64,000 nucleotides of DNA, from assembly GCF_910584445.1 (NCBI RefSeq), contig NZ_CAJUBO010000001.1:35603-99602 (forward strand), in the 5' to 3' direction. The DNA comes from an uncultured Desulfovibrio sp. GTDB lineage: Bacteria; Desulfobacterota; Desulfovibrionia; Desulfovibrionales; Desulfovibrionaceae. This document shows positions 27,345 to 35,060 of this stretch, one piece after another. Made by a program: the position numbers and the translations under genes. How positions within the stretch are numbered: position 1 is the first letter of the stretch; each line of letters starts with the position of its first letter. The notes beneath the pieces were generated by a model. That model ran no database searches. It saw nothing but the letters and a program-made list of their open reading frames with translations, and was not told where the DNA came from.

Positions 27345-28187
27345 ATGCGCTGGCAGGATCAGCAGCAAAGCTCACATGTGGAAGACCGGCGCGGAAGGTC
27401 GCCCATGGCCTTCCGGGGGCTGCCCATCGGCGGCAAGGCGGGGGCCATCCTTCTGCTCGTCGTTCTTGTGGCCGGATATTACGGCTATGACCTCACGCCG
27501 CTCCTGGGGGGCGGTTCGGCGCCCGTCACCTCGTCGCGTCCGGCCGGGGAGGACACGCTGGCCCGTTTCGCCTCCGTGGCGCTCAAGACCACGGAGGACA
27601 CTTGGGACGAGATCTTCCGCGCTTCAGGCCGCGCCTATGCGCCCCCGACCCTGGTGCTCTTCAGCGGCAGCACGGACACGGCCTGCGGCTACGGCCAGAG
27701 CGCCATGGGACCGTTCTACTGCCCGGCGGACGGCAACGTCTATATCGACCTCGCCTTTTACGGCGACATGGAGCGCAAACTCGGCGGGGGCGGCGATTTC
27801 GCCCTGGGCTATGTGCTGGCGCATGAGGTGGGCCACCATGTCCAGAACCAGATGGGCATCGCCCAGGAAGTGCGGCGCCGCCAGTCCGCGGCCTCGCGGG
27901 CCGAGGCCAACCGCCTTTCCGTCATGCTGGAGCTTCAGGCGGACTGTTTCGCGGGCGTCTGGGGGCAGCGCATGGCCGCGCGGGGCATCCTGGAGGCCGG
28001 GGACCTTGAGGAGGCCCTGAACACGGCCAGCGCCATCGGCGATGACCGGCTCCAGCGCCGGAGCACGGGCCGCGTGGTGCCGGACAGCTTTACCCACGGC
28101 ACCTCGGCGCAGCGCCTGCGCTGGTTCCGGCGCGGTTTTGACAGCGGCGACCCCGGCCAGTGCAACACCTTCAAGGGCGTTGACTGA
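27345..28187 (+). CDS. Neutral zinc metallopeptidase, YpfJ/KPN-type
   Basis: This is a 280-residue protein of the putative neutral zinc metallopeptidase family (YpfJ-like). One membrane segment is at about 30-48 (GGKAGAILLLVVLVAGYYGY), so the catalytic part is probably periplasmic. The active site is in VLAHEVGHHVQNQMG (HEVGHH, two His and the Glu). The later ELQADCFAGVWG carries the third ligand and is conserved in the family. Another typical part is YCPADGNVYIDLAFY. The start ATG follows GGGAGGAA. No target is known. It is a single-gene unit between pepA, which is divergent, and a bidirectional terminator shared with the convergent rubrerythrin gene. Confidence 0.9.
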   Translation: MRWQDQQQSSHVEDRRGRSPMAFRGLPIGGKAGAILLLVVLVAGYYGYDLTPLLGGGSAPVTSSRPAGEDTLARFASVALKTTEDTWDEIFRASGRAYAPPTLVLFSGSTDTACGYGQSAMGPFYCPADGNVYIDLAFYGDMERKLGGGGDFALGYVLAHEVGHHVQNQMGIAQEVRRRQSAASRAEANRLSVMLELQADCFAGVWGQRMAARGILEAGDLEEALNTASAIGDDRLQRRSTGRVVPDSFTHGTSAQRLRWFRRGFDSGDPGQCNTFKGVD

Positions 28188-28229
28188 GCGGGCGCCCGGC
28201 GGCGCGCCCGCGCGGGCGCGGCCCGGCAC

Positions 28230-28270
28230 GAAAAGCCCCCGCAGCTCCGGAGAGCGGCGGGGGCTTTCGG
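28230..28270. terminator. Bidirectional terminator between metallopeptidase and rubrerythrin genes
   Basis: The arms GAAAAGCCCCCGC and GCGGGGGCTTTC flank a 14-base loop. T-rich or A-rich bases are on both sides, so it can end both convergent transcripts. Confidence 0.75.
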
Positions 28271-28287
28271 TCAAAAAACGCTGACGA

Positions 28288-28863
28288 TCAGAACTTGATG
28301 TCCAGACGCACGAAGTAGGCCTGGGGATGGAGGCAGGCCGGGCAGACGTCCGGCGCCTCGGGACCGTCCACCAGACAGCCGCAGTTGAGGCAGCGCCACA
28401 CCGTGGGCTTGGGGTCCTTGAACATGGTGTTGTTCTTGATCTTCTCGGCAAGGTCGAGGAAGCGCCGTTCGTGATAGTTTTCCGCGATGAGGATATTGCG
28501 CATGGCCGTGGCGACCTCGTAGAAGCCCTCCTTCTCAGCGGTTTCCGCAAAGGCGGGATACATGTGCGTGTATTCCTCATGCTCGCCGGCGGCGGCTTCC
28601 AGCAGGTTGGAGCGCGTGTCGGCGATGACGCCGGCCGGGAAGGTGCCGCTGATTTCCAGCGGGCCGCCTTCAAGGAACTTGAAGAGGCGCTTGGCGTGCT
28701 CTTTTTCCTGGTCGGCCGTCTCCTCGAAGATCTTGCTCACAAAGACGAAGCCGTCCTTCTTGGCCTGGCCGGCGTAATAGGTGTAGCGGTTGCGGGCCTG
28801 GGACTCGCCGGAAAAGGCGATGAGAATATTTTTTTCGGTCTGGGAACCCTTGAGGGATTTCAT
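28288..28863 (-). CDS. rbr: Rubrerythrin
   Basis: Rubrerythrin is a cytoplasmic di-iron peroxidase of anaerobes that reduces hydrogen peroxide. The 191-residue protein has the four-helix di-iron domain with AFSGESQARNRYTYYA, EETADQEKEHAKRLFKFL and AGEHEEYTHMYPAFAETAEKEG, then IAENYHERRFLDLAEKI. The C-terminal rubredoxin-like domain binds one Fe through WRCLNCGCLVDG and CPACLHPQAYF. Length and order are standard. The start ATG at 28863 follows AGGTTT-like sequence, a weak ribosome site. A near-consensus promoter precedes it at 28943-28971. It supports an anaerobic, oxidative-stress-protected life style. Confidence 0.97.
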   Translation of the reverse strand: MKSLKGSQTEKNILIAFSGESQARNRYTYYAGQAKKDGFVFVSKIFEETADQEKEHAKRLFKFLEGGPLEISGTFPAGVIADTRSNLLEAAAGEHEEYTHMYPAFAETAEKEGFYEVATAMRNILIAENYHERRFLDLAEKIKNNTMFKDPKPTVWRCLNCGCLVDGPEAPDVCPACLHPQAYFVRLDIKF

Positions 28864-28942
28864 GGCAGCAAACCTCCGGCCGGACGGGACCGGCCCTGTT
28901 GGGGGGGCTTTGAAGGCGGCGGAACGTTTCCGCGCCAGGAAA

Positions 28943-28971
28943 AATCTAGCCCAGCCCCAGCCCCCTGTCAA
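28943..28971 (-). promoter_or_regulatory. Strong sigma70-type promoter of rubrerythrin
   Basis: Read on the minus strand, the consensus TTGACA (28971-28966) is followed after 17 bases by TAGATT (28948-28943). Transcription would start near 28936. The leader is about 73 bases. No PerR box was clearly recognised. Confidence 0.65.
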
Positions 28972-29039
28972 GCAGGTCCCATCCCCGACGGGCAGCCGCG
29001 TCCGGGGGCGCCCCTTGCAACGCCCTCTTGCGCGCCTGG

Positions 29040-29519
29040 CTATGCCTGCTCCATTTCGTTGAGCTGGGCCTCAAGGGCCGCGATCTGCGACTGGAGCGCG
29101 TCCATCTTGCCGGTCACGGCCGCGTCCGCCGCGCCGCCCGTAAGCTGGGAAGCCATGCTCATGAGCTGGCTTTTCAGGGACTGGATCTGCTTGCGGATGC
29201 TCTCGGCGTCATTGCCGGAAGAGGAAGAAGAGGAAGACGCGCCGCCCGCGCCGCCGCCCGAGGGCGCGCCTTGGCCGGACGCCCCGCCGTCGGACCCGGC
29301 GTCTTCATTGCCGCTGTCCCGCGTGGTGCCGCCGGAGGAGGGCCGGTCATATTTGTGGATCATTTCGGAGTAGAGGCGCCGCGCCTCGTCGGAGATCTCC
29401 GCCGTGTCGCCGGAGCCGGAGCCGGACTGCGCGCTGGTGGACGTTTTTTCCCCGTTGATGGCGCTTGCGGGATCGAGATCCCAGAGGCCGTTTGCGCTGT
29501 ATGCTCCGCTGATTTCCAT
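29040..29519 (-). CDS. FlxA-like coiled-coil hypothetical protein
   Basis: This is a 159-residue protein with a Ser/Gly-rich, low-complexity middle (about 55-105) and a C-terminal coiled coil (SIRKQIQSLKSQLMSMAS, then MDALQSQIAALEAQLNEME). This resembles FlxA-family proteins, which are small and of poorly known role, sometimes sigma28-linked. The N-terminus MEISGAYSANGLWDLDP resembles internal segments of flagellin-associated or secreted proteins but shows no signal peptide. The start ATG at 29519 has GGGAGCG upstream. It is followed by a 176-base gap up to the rubrerythrin gene. Function is unknown. Confidence 0.75.
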   Translation of the reverse strand: MEISGAYSANGLWDLDPASAINGEKTSTSAQSGSGSGDTAEISDEARRLYSEMIHKYDRPSSGGTTRDSGNEDAGSDGGASGQGAPSGGGAGGASSSSSSSGNDAESIRKQIQSLKSQLMSMASQLTGGAADAAVTGKMDALQSQIAALEAQLNEMEQA

Positions 29520-29660
29520 GTTTTCGCTCCCGCGTTGAAAGGACGGCAGAATTTTCCCGTCGTTCATGTGCGGAACGGAATGAAGCAGGATCCGTGCCGG
29601 ACCGTATCCGGGAACTTTCTGCCGCTTTACCGGCGCCCCGGGCTGTGGCAGCATGCCGCC

Positions 29661-30509
29661 ATGTCCTCTCCCGCTCCGACGCCGGAAGAAACCGTGCCCT
29701 TTCCGCTTTCCGGGGGCGAAACGCTTGTCGCCGCCGTCCGCCGGTCCGCCCGCTGCCGGCGCCCCCGGCTCCGCGTGTCGCCCAGGGGCGCCCTTGTCCT
29801 TGTCATTCCCCGGGACTGGCCGCCGGCCCGCGCGCGCCGGGCGGCGCCGTTCTTCCTCCCCTGGCTGGAGCGCATGTGGCCGCGCTTTGCGGCCGCCCGC
29901 CCGGCGCCGTCCCTGCCGGAACAGGTCGCGCTGCCGCTGGCCGGGCGTGTGCTGGCCGTGGAGACCGCCGGGGATCTCGCCGCCGGACGCCGGCAAAGCC
30001 GGGGGGCGGCCGCCGTTGTCCGTCTGGGCGCGGGCAGTCGCCGGCTCGTGCTTCTGGAGGGGCGGGAGACGTTGCGCCTGTTCGGCGCTGTCGGGGATCT
30101 CGCCCTCTGCGCCGGAGCGCTGGGGCGCTGGTGCCGGGGGGAAGCGGCGCGGCTTCTACCGCCGCATGTGCGGGAACTGGCGCTGGCGCATGGCTTTTTG
30201 CCGCCGCGCGTCAGCGTGCGCGACCAGCGCTCCCGCTGGGGCAGTTGTTCGCGGCCGTCGGCCGCCGTGACCGCCGCGCAGCCGGGGCATATCCACCTGA
30301 ACTGGCGGGCGCTGCTCCTTGAACGTCCGCTTCTGGATCATCTGTGCCGGCACGAGCTGTGCCACCTGCGCCGGATGGACCATTCCGCCGCTTACCGCGC
30401 CGAGCTGGCGCGGCTCTCGCCGGACTGGGCCATGCTGGAGCGGGGCCTTTCCCGCGCGTGGCGGGAGCTTCCGTGGTGGGCCTTGCCGCCGGACAGCCCC
30501 GGCGCATGA
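29661..30509 (+). CDS. YgjP/DUF45 (SprT/WLM-like) metallopeptidase
   Basis: This is a 282-residue protein of the YgjP-like (M48-related, DUF45) metallopeptidase family. The C-terminal part carries RVSVRDQRSRWGSCS, a hallmark of the family, then HIHLNWRALLLERPLLDHL and the zinc motif CRHELCHLRRMDHSAAY (HELCH plus a later His). The N-terminal 100 residues correspond to the beta-rich half. No signal peptide is found. The start ATG at 29661 is chosen from the family pattern, with no strong ribosome site. The next feature downstream is the thiC promoter and riboswitch, so it ends its unit. Substrates of this family are unknown. Confidence 0.85.
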   Translation: MSSPAPTPEETVPFPLSGGETLVAAVRRSARCRRPRLRVSPRGALVLVIPRDWPPARARRAAPFFLPWLERMWPRFAAARPAPSLPEQVALPLAGRVLAVETAGDLAAGRRQSRGAAAVVRLGAGSRRLVLLEGRETLRLFGAVGDLALCAGALGRWCRGEAARLLPPHVRELALAHGFLPPRVSVRDQRSRWGSCSRPSAAVTAAQPGHIHLNWRALLLERPLLDHLCRHELCHLRRMDHSAAYRAELARLSPDWAMLERGLSRAWRELPWWALPPDSPGA

Positions 30510-30549
30510 GGCGGTGCCCGGGTCCGTCCCGCATCCGCGGCGGTATGCC

Positions 30550-30578
30550 TTTACAGCGCAGGGCGGAATCGCTATAAC
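30550..30578 (+). promoter_or_regulatory. thiC promoter
   Basis: TTTACA (30550-30555) and TATAAC (30573-30578) are separated by 17 bases. Transcription would start close to 30585, immediately before the riboswitch. Confidence 0.7.
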
Positions 30579-30587
30579 CACGACAGC

Positions 30588-30697
30588 TAGGGGAGCCGGA
30601 CAGGCCCGGGCCAGAGGCGCGGGCAAGGCGGCTGAGAGTGGGGATGCGCCCCAGACCCTGTGAACCTGACGCAGTTCGCACTGCCGGAGGGAAGCGT
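30588..30697 (+). promoter_or_regulatory. TPP riboswitch (THI element)
   Basis: The conserved parts of the thiamine pyrophosphate aptamer are present in order: GGGGAGCC, GGCTGAGAGTGGGGA, GACCCTGTGAACCTGA and CTGCCGGAGGGAA. The aptamer begins at the inferred transcription start and ends a few bases before a Rho-independent terminator. It should reduce thiC expression when TPP is bound. The tight aptamer-terminator spacing fits transcription termination. Confidence 0.93.
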
Positions 30698-30700
30698 TGA

Positions 30701-30729
30701 CCGGATCCCCCCAGGTTCCGGTTTTTTTT
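30701..30729 (+). terminator. Riboswitch-controlled terminator before thiC
   Basis: CCGGATCC and GGTTCCGG pair (one mismatch) around CCCCA, followed by eight T. It sits directly after the TPP aptamer, so its use is probably set by ligand binding. Confidence 0.85.
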
Positions 30730-30760
30730 GTGCCCTGCGTCGTACCTGCCGGAGGCATTC

Positions 30761-32056
30761 ATGGCTCATTCGCTCTGTTCCAAAAACGCGGCGCTGACCG
30801 GGCTGTGCGAGCGGCATCTCGCGGAGCTTGCCCGCCAGGAGGCGCTGGACGAGGCTGTCATTCTGGAAGCGCTGGACGCGGGCACCATGGCGCTGTTGGG
30901 CAATCCCGCCCATCCGGGGCTGCGGCCGCTGCTGGTGGGGCAGCCCTCGCGCGTCAAGGTCAACGCCAACCTGGGCACGTCGCCCCTCAGCTCCTGCATG
31001 GAGACCGAGCGCCGCAAGATCGCGGCCGCCGCCAGGGCCGGGGCCGACACCATCATGGATCTTTCCATCGCGGGCGATCTGGACGCCATCCGCCGCGAAA
31101 TGCTCGCCGCCTGGCAGCTCCCCCTGGGCACGGTGCCCATGTACGCCGTGGGCCAGCGCCTGCTGGACGCCGGGGAGGACATCGCCTCCATGCGGCCCGA
31201 CGACCTTTTCGCGGAGATCGAGAAGCAGGCCCGGCAGGGCGTGGATTTCGTCACCGTGCATTGCGGTCTCTCACGGCGCGGGGCCGAGCTGGCCGTGAGC
31301 GGCGGCCGCCAGATGGGCATCGTCTCGCGCGGCGGCTCCATGCTTGCGCGCTGGATGCTGGAAAATGACCGTGAAAATCCGCTGCTTGAGGAATTTGACC
31401 GCCTGCTGGACATCAGCCTCGGGCACAATCTCGTTCTCTCCCTGGGCGACGGCCTGCGCCCCGGCGCGGGAGCGGACGCGGGCGACGCGGCCCAGTGGGA
31501 GGAGGTCATCAATCTTGGCGTGCTGGCGCGGCGCGCGCTGGAGCGCGGCGTGCAGTGCATGATCGAGGGTCCGGGCCATGTGCCGCTCAATGAGGTGCGC
31601 GCGCAGATCCAGGGCATCAAGCGCCTGACGCACGGGGCGCCGCTCTATGTGCTCGGCCCGCTCTGCTGCGACAGCGCGCCCGGCTATGACCACATTGCCG
31701 GGGCCATTGGCGGCGCGCTCGGCGTGGAGGCCGGGGTGGACTTTCTCTGCTATCTCACGCCGGCCGAGCACCTCACCCTGCCCGATGCCGAGGATGTGGC
31801 CGCCGGGGTCATGGCCTCGCGCGTGGCCGCCCAGGTGGGCGAGGTGGCGCTGGGGCGCCCCGGCGCCCTGGCGCGCGAGGCGGCCATGAACGCGGCGCGC
31901 AAGGCGCTGGACTGGGACGGCATGGAACGGGCGGCGCTTGACCCCGACCAGCTCGCCAAACGGCGCGAGCCGCACAAGGGCGAAGAGGTCTGCGCCATGT
32001 GCGGCAAGTTCTGCGCGGTCAAGATGCTGCGCGAGACCAGGGCCGCCGCGAAGTGA
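30761..32056 (+). CDS. thiC: Phosphomethylpyrimidine synthase
   Basis: This radical SAM enzyme turns aminoimidazole ribotide into hydroxymethylpyrimidine phosphate for thiamine. The 431-residue protein has SRVKVNANLGTSPLSS near residue 65, RAGADTIMDLSIAGDL near 95, FVTVHCGLSRR, then IVSRGGSMLARWML. The unusual C-terminal Fe-S cluster site is CAMCGKFCAVKM (Cys-x2-Cys-x4-Cys), as in all ThiC. The start ATG at 30761 follows GGAGG. It is short at the N-terminus compared with the E. coli form, as usual for the anaerobe type. It is controlled by the riboswitch just upstream and appears to be transcribed alone. Confidence 0.97.
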   Translation: MAHSLCSKNAALTGLCERHLAELARQEALDEAVILEALDAGTMALLGNPAHPGLRPLLVGQPSRVKVNANLGTSPLSSCMETERRKIAAAARAGADTIMDLSIAGDLDAIRREMLAAWQLPLGTVPMYAVGQRLLDAGEDIASMRPDDLFAEIEKQARQGVDFVTVHCGLSRRGAELAVSGGRQMGIVSRGGSMLARWMLENDRENPLLEEFDRLLDISLGHNLVLSLGDGLRPGAGADAGDAAQWEEVINLGVLARRALERGVQCMIEGPGHVPLNEVRAQIQGIKRLTHGAPLYVLGPLCCDSAPGYDHIAGAIGGALGVEAGVDFLCYLTPAEHLTLPDAEDVAAGVMASRVAAQVGEVALGRPGALAREAAMNAARKALDWDGMERAALDPDQLAKRREPHKGEEVCAMCGKFCAVKMLRETRAAAK

Positions 32057-32225
32057 ACCGCTGCCGACGCGGCGGCGGAAAGCCCGGGCACGAAACTCCC
32101 GGGAACCCGGATCTCAGCGGGCGTTTCGTCCTCCCCCCCGGGGAGCGGACGGAGCGCCCGCCGCGCTTTGTCTAGGGTCTGGACCTATTAATAATTGCTG
32201 GCTTGGGATGTAGCAGCTTGTGCAA
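32057..32225. other. Gap after thiC before repeat copy B
   Basis: This is 169 bases of GC-rich sequence turning AT-rich near 32170. No gene, clear terminator or RNA was recognised. Together with the repeat it makes a 593-base gene-free interval. Confidence 0.5.
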
Positions 32226-32652
32226 TGCCACAATCATCCGTCAAAAACAGCCTTTTTTGCGCTGACGGCGTCACTGGGCGATTTTTGTCGGTCATGTACT
32301 TGAGTACACTCCCTCCAAAAATCACCCACTTCCTTGCCAGCGCAAAAAAATCTTATTTTTTAGGATTCTTGCGGCGACAGCCCCCGCCCTTCGCTCCGCT
32401 TCGGGCGGCCAGCGGAAAAACCTTTTTCCCTCGCTGAAAAAATCATAACGGAGTTTAATGAGATCTGAGTCCAGAGCATTTTGCTGAGGAAAATATCTGT
32501 CCTACAGATATTTTCCTCAGGTTTCGCTGCCTTCATTTCCCCGCAGAGCGGGACAAGCGGCGAAAAAGCGTGGTTTTTCGCCTTATTACGGCGCGGGCGT
32601 CTGCTCTCGCAGCCGCCAGAGCGTTTCCGCAATTTCATTGCGAAAACGTTCA
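32226..32652 (-). repeat. Dispersed structured repeat, copy B (inverted relative to copy A)
   Basis: This copy of about 427 bases reads on the minus strand in the same order as 18406-18780. It begins with the GTTTTCGCAAT/ATTGCGGAAAC hairpin touching the stop of the upstream gene (32650). Module GGCGAAAAA-CCACGC-TTTTTCGCC replaces the corresponding stem of copy A and keeps pairing. The nested hairpin has its outer stem at 32253-32264 with 32338-32349 and its inner stem at 32276-32286 with 32317-32327. Its loop matches copy A in GGAGTGTACT. Compared with copy A it has an insertion forming a perfect 17-base-arm hairpin at 32484-32520. No coding capacity is evident in either copy. Confidence 0.85.
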
Positions 32653-33195
32653 GCGGCCCAGAAGTTCGCGCGTTTCGGGCGTCAGCCCACGCAGGCCGGC
32701 CGCCACCTCCGCGCCCCCCAGCGCTTCCGGGTCCTGGACGATGATGATGAGCAGGCGTTCGGGCGTGGCGCTGACCATGGTGGTGGCCCGGCCGCGCAGG
32801 GCCTGGGTGCGCGGCTCGCCCGAAAAGACCTGGAAATTCCCCTCCCCGCGCGGCGCCGTGGCGTCCCCCTGAAGTTCGGCCATCTGCCGCGCGAAGTCCT
32901 CAGCCGTGCTTCCCTTGCTGTTGGGCAGCACGAAAACGCTCACCTGGGCGAGAAAACGTTCGCCCGCGGCGTCCTGGACGCCGAGGACGAGCATGTATTC
33001 CTCGTCGGCGCCGGTGCTGAAGCCGGTGCGTTCCTCGCCGTCCCAGCCGGGGGGCAGGGTGGCGGCAAAGCGGCTGAACTCCCGTTCGTGGGTCTGGGGC
33101 GTTTCAGGGGCGGCCGCGGCGAACGTGTCCGCGGACGTTGGGCCGGAGCAGAGCAGGGCGGCAAGCAGGACGATGACGCGGGAAATTCCGGGCAT
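32650..33195 (-). CDS. Exported hypothetical protein, 181 aa
   Basis: The function is not recognised. The protein starts with a signal peptide (MPGISRVIVLLAALLCSG, cleavage near TSA) and is therefore probably periplasmic. The mature part has a beta-rich pattern with FAATLPPGWDGEERTGF, YMLVLGVQDAAGERFLAQV and LLIIIVQDPEALGG. This is similar in feel to small DcrB-like or lipid-handling periplasmic proteins, but without a firm match. The ATG at 33195 has GGAGAGG upstream. The upstream membrane protein ends 18 bases before it, so both are likely cotranscribed and may act together in the envelope. Its 3' end touches repeat copy B. Confidence 0.7.
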   Translation of the reverse strand: MPGISRVIVLLAALLCSGPTSADTFAAAAPETPQTHEREFSRFAATLPPGWDGEERTGFSTGADEEYMLVLGVQDAAGERFLAQVSVFVLPNSKGSTAEDFARQMAELQGDATAPRGEGNFQVFSGEPRTQALRGRATTMVSATPERLLIIIVQDPEALGGAEVAAGLRGLTPETRELLGR

Positions 33196-33212
33196 GACCT
33201 CTCCGTGGGTTG

Positions 33213-34172
33213 TCAGCGGAACACAAGGGCAAACGCCCAGGGGGCGCTTGCGGCAAGAAACAGGAGCGCGGCGCCCGCCCAGGCAAGCGGGAGGCGCCGC
33301 AACGGGTCGCGCGCAAAGAGCAGGAGCATCCACGCGGCCATAGCCAGGGTGAGCAGGGCAAGCGTCGTGAACTGGAGGAGGATGAGCGGCCAGTGACCGC
33401 CATGGAGCAGTGGCCCGGCGTCCCCGCGCAGGAGGAGGCCCAGGGCCAGGCCCCAGTGCTCCAGGCAGGAAGGCAGATAGCCCACGGCCGCCCAGAGCGC
33501 GCACCAGCGCACCGCGCCTGCGGACTCCGCAACGCTCGGGGGCGCGGGACGGCGCCGCGCGGCGCGGGCCGCCAGCAGAAGGCCGAGGGCGCCCCCCGAA
33601 GCGAAGGCCATGAAATAGCTGCGGCAGGCATGCTTGCCCACAGCCGCCGCCGCCCGCCAGAGGTCCATGCCGGGGGGCAGGCCCGCGAACGGCCAGTCGC
33701 GGAGGGCAAATGCCGCCAGCGCGCAAAAGGACCCCGCCAGCAGGGCGGCCAGAGGCATGCCGACGGCCGGAACGCGGTAGCTGTCCGCGCCGGGGGGGAG
33801 CGCCGCCCGCGCCGCGGCGCAGGCCCGGCGGCCGGACCAGACGAGGGCCGTACCGGCGAGCCACGCCGCCACGCTTGCGCTGATGCCAAGCCCCGCCGGC
33901 TCGAGAAGCGCCATGAGGCGCGTCATCAGCGGCGCATCACCCGTCAGGGAGAGCCGGACCAGGGCATCGCCGAGCACAAGGACCGGCCACGCGGCCGCAA
34001 GCCACAGGGCCAGCCCGGCCAGCGCCCCTGCGCCGCGCAGGCAGAAGGCCGCATGGCCGCGCCGCCCGAGAATGAGGGTCAGGGCCGCCATGAACGGCAG
34101 GGTGGCGGCCGCGTTGGCCGCAGTGCCGAGCAGGGCGGCGCACCAGTACCAGAGTGTCAGCTCGGGAGCCAT
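33213..34172 (-). CDS. Polytopic membrane hypothetical protein, 319 aa
   Basis: The function is not recognised. The protein is strongly hydrophobic with about eight membrane segments: roughly 5-35, 45-70, 90-110, 133-155, 183-200, 222-245, 258-285 and 298-318. It has Arg-rich cytoplasmic turns (GRRGHAAF, AARAARRRPAP). There are no clear catalytic motifs and no homology to transporter families that I can name. It is in operon with a small exported protein 18 bases downstream. This pair is flanked by the repeat copy B on one side and by the RRM gene on the other, so nothing in the context suggests a role. GC content is as high as in housekeeping neighbours. Confidence 0.7.
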   Translation of the reverse strand: MAPELTLWYWCAALLGTAANAAATLPFMAALTLILGRRGHAAFCLRGAGALAGLALWLAAAWPVLVLGDALVRLSLTGDAPLMTRLMALLEPAGLGISASVAAWLAGTALVWSGRRACAAARAALPPGADSYRVPAVGMPLAALLAGSFCALAAFALRDWPFAGLPPGMDLWRAAAAVGKHACRSYFMAFASGGALGLLLAARAARRRPAPPSVAESAGAVRWCALWAAVGYLPSCLEHWGLALGLLLRGDAGPLLHGGHWPLILLQFTTLALLTLAMAAWMLLLFARDPLRRLPLAWAGAALLFLAASAPWAFALVFR

Positions 34173-34557
34173 GGCGTCTTGTAGCCTGCGTCACCGGCGC
34201 GCGCAAGGGGAAGCGCGCTTTCGGCGCGCGGACGGAAACGCCCGCCGCTCCCCCTGCGGCGCGCGGCATGCGGATCCGGCGTTGAAAGCGCAAGATTTTT
34301 TCCCTTTTGCGGCGTGGTTGCCGTTTGCGCGTTCTTATCAAGAAGCTATATCAATAACTTATTGAATTTCCTCTGCTTATAACCTGACTCTTTTCGTAGG
34401 GAAACAAAACTGAAAAGGCATAAAATATCAACTTGTTGGCGGCATAGCGTTGACAATCCCCGCAAAGCGTGGTCTTGTCGGGGCACGGGCCGCGTTCCGG
34501 TGAAATGTTTTGCCGGGGGGTAACGCGGGGAAATTTTGGTTTTTGAGAGGGTGTTTC
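34173..34557. other. Region upstream of the RRM gene with a perfect palindrome
   Basis: This 385-base interval is AT-rich in its centre. It includes the perfect 7-1-7 inverted repeat TCAATAACTTATTGA (34351-34365), close to TTATAAC-like -10 sequence near 34377. A TTGACA at 34450 has no good partner. A long leader to the ATG at 34558 may take part in regulation. No gene was seen. Confidence 0.5.
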
Positions 34558-34824
34558 ATGTCCAAGTCTATTTATGTGGGGAATCTTCCCTGGTCGGCAA
34601 CTGAGGAACAGGTTCAGGATCTTTTTGCCGAATACGGCAACGTCCTGAGCGTGAAGCTCGTCAGCGACAGGGAAACCGGTCGCGCCCGCGGCTTTGGTTT
34701 TGTGGAAATGGAAGACAGTGATGCCGATGCCGCCATCGAAGCGCTGGACAACGTCAGCTTCGGCGGGCGTACCCTGCGCGTCAACGAAGCGAAACCCCGG
34801 GCCCCCCGCCCGCCCCGCTACTAG
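34558..34824 (+). CDS. Small RRM RNA-binding protein
   Basis: This is an 88-residue protein consisting of one RNA recognition motif. RNP2 is SIYVGNLPW (4-12) and RNP1 is RGFGFVEM (44-51). Short bacterial RRM proteins like this are known in cyanobacteria and deltaproteobacteria, and are often cold-induced. The C-terminal tail EAKPRAPRPPRY is basic and proline-rich instead of the usual Gly-rich tail. The start ATG is preceded by GAGAGGG. An AT-rich leader of up to 200 bases with a palindrome precedes it, and a terminator follows at 34884. It appears to be a single-gene unit that could modulate translation or RNA stability. Confidence 0.93.
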   Translation: MSKSIYVGNLPWSATEEQVQDLFAEYGNVLSVKLVSDRETGRARGFGFVEMEDSDADAAIEALDNVSFGGRTLRVNEAKPRAPRPPRY

Positions 34825-34883
34825 AGCTGTCGGCGGCGCATGCGCCGCGCCTCTGGCGCTGCGGAGTCTCGCAGGAGTTTTTG

Positions 34884-34912
34884 CCCCGGATGCTGATGCG
34901 CCGGGGCTTTTT
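34884..34912 (+). terminator. Terminator of the RRM gene
   Basis: CCCCGG and CCGGGG flank an 11-base loop and are followed by CTTTTT. It is 59 bases after the stop codon. Confidence 0.75.
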
Positions 34913-35060
34913 GCGCGCGCGGGCGGAAGAGGCTCCGCCAAAAAATGCTCTGCTGCCCCCTGACCCGGAAATGCGGGATGCTCTCCACACGCCCGCGCGG
35001 CGGAACGGCATGCGTCGTTCCGCCGCGCGGCGTTGTGTCAGGGTATGTGCGGCGTGCGGA

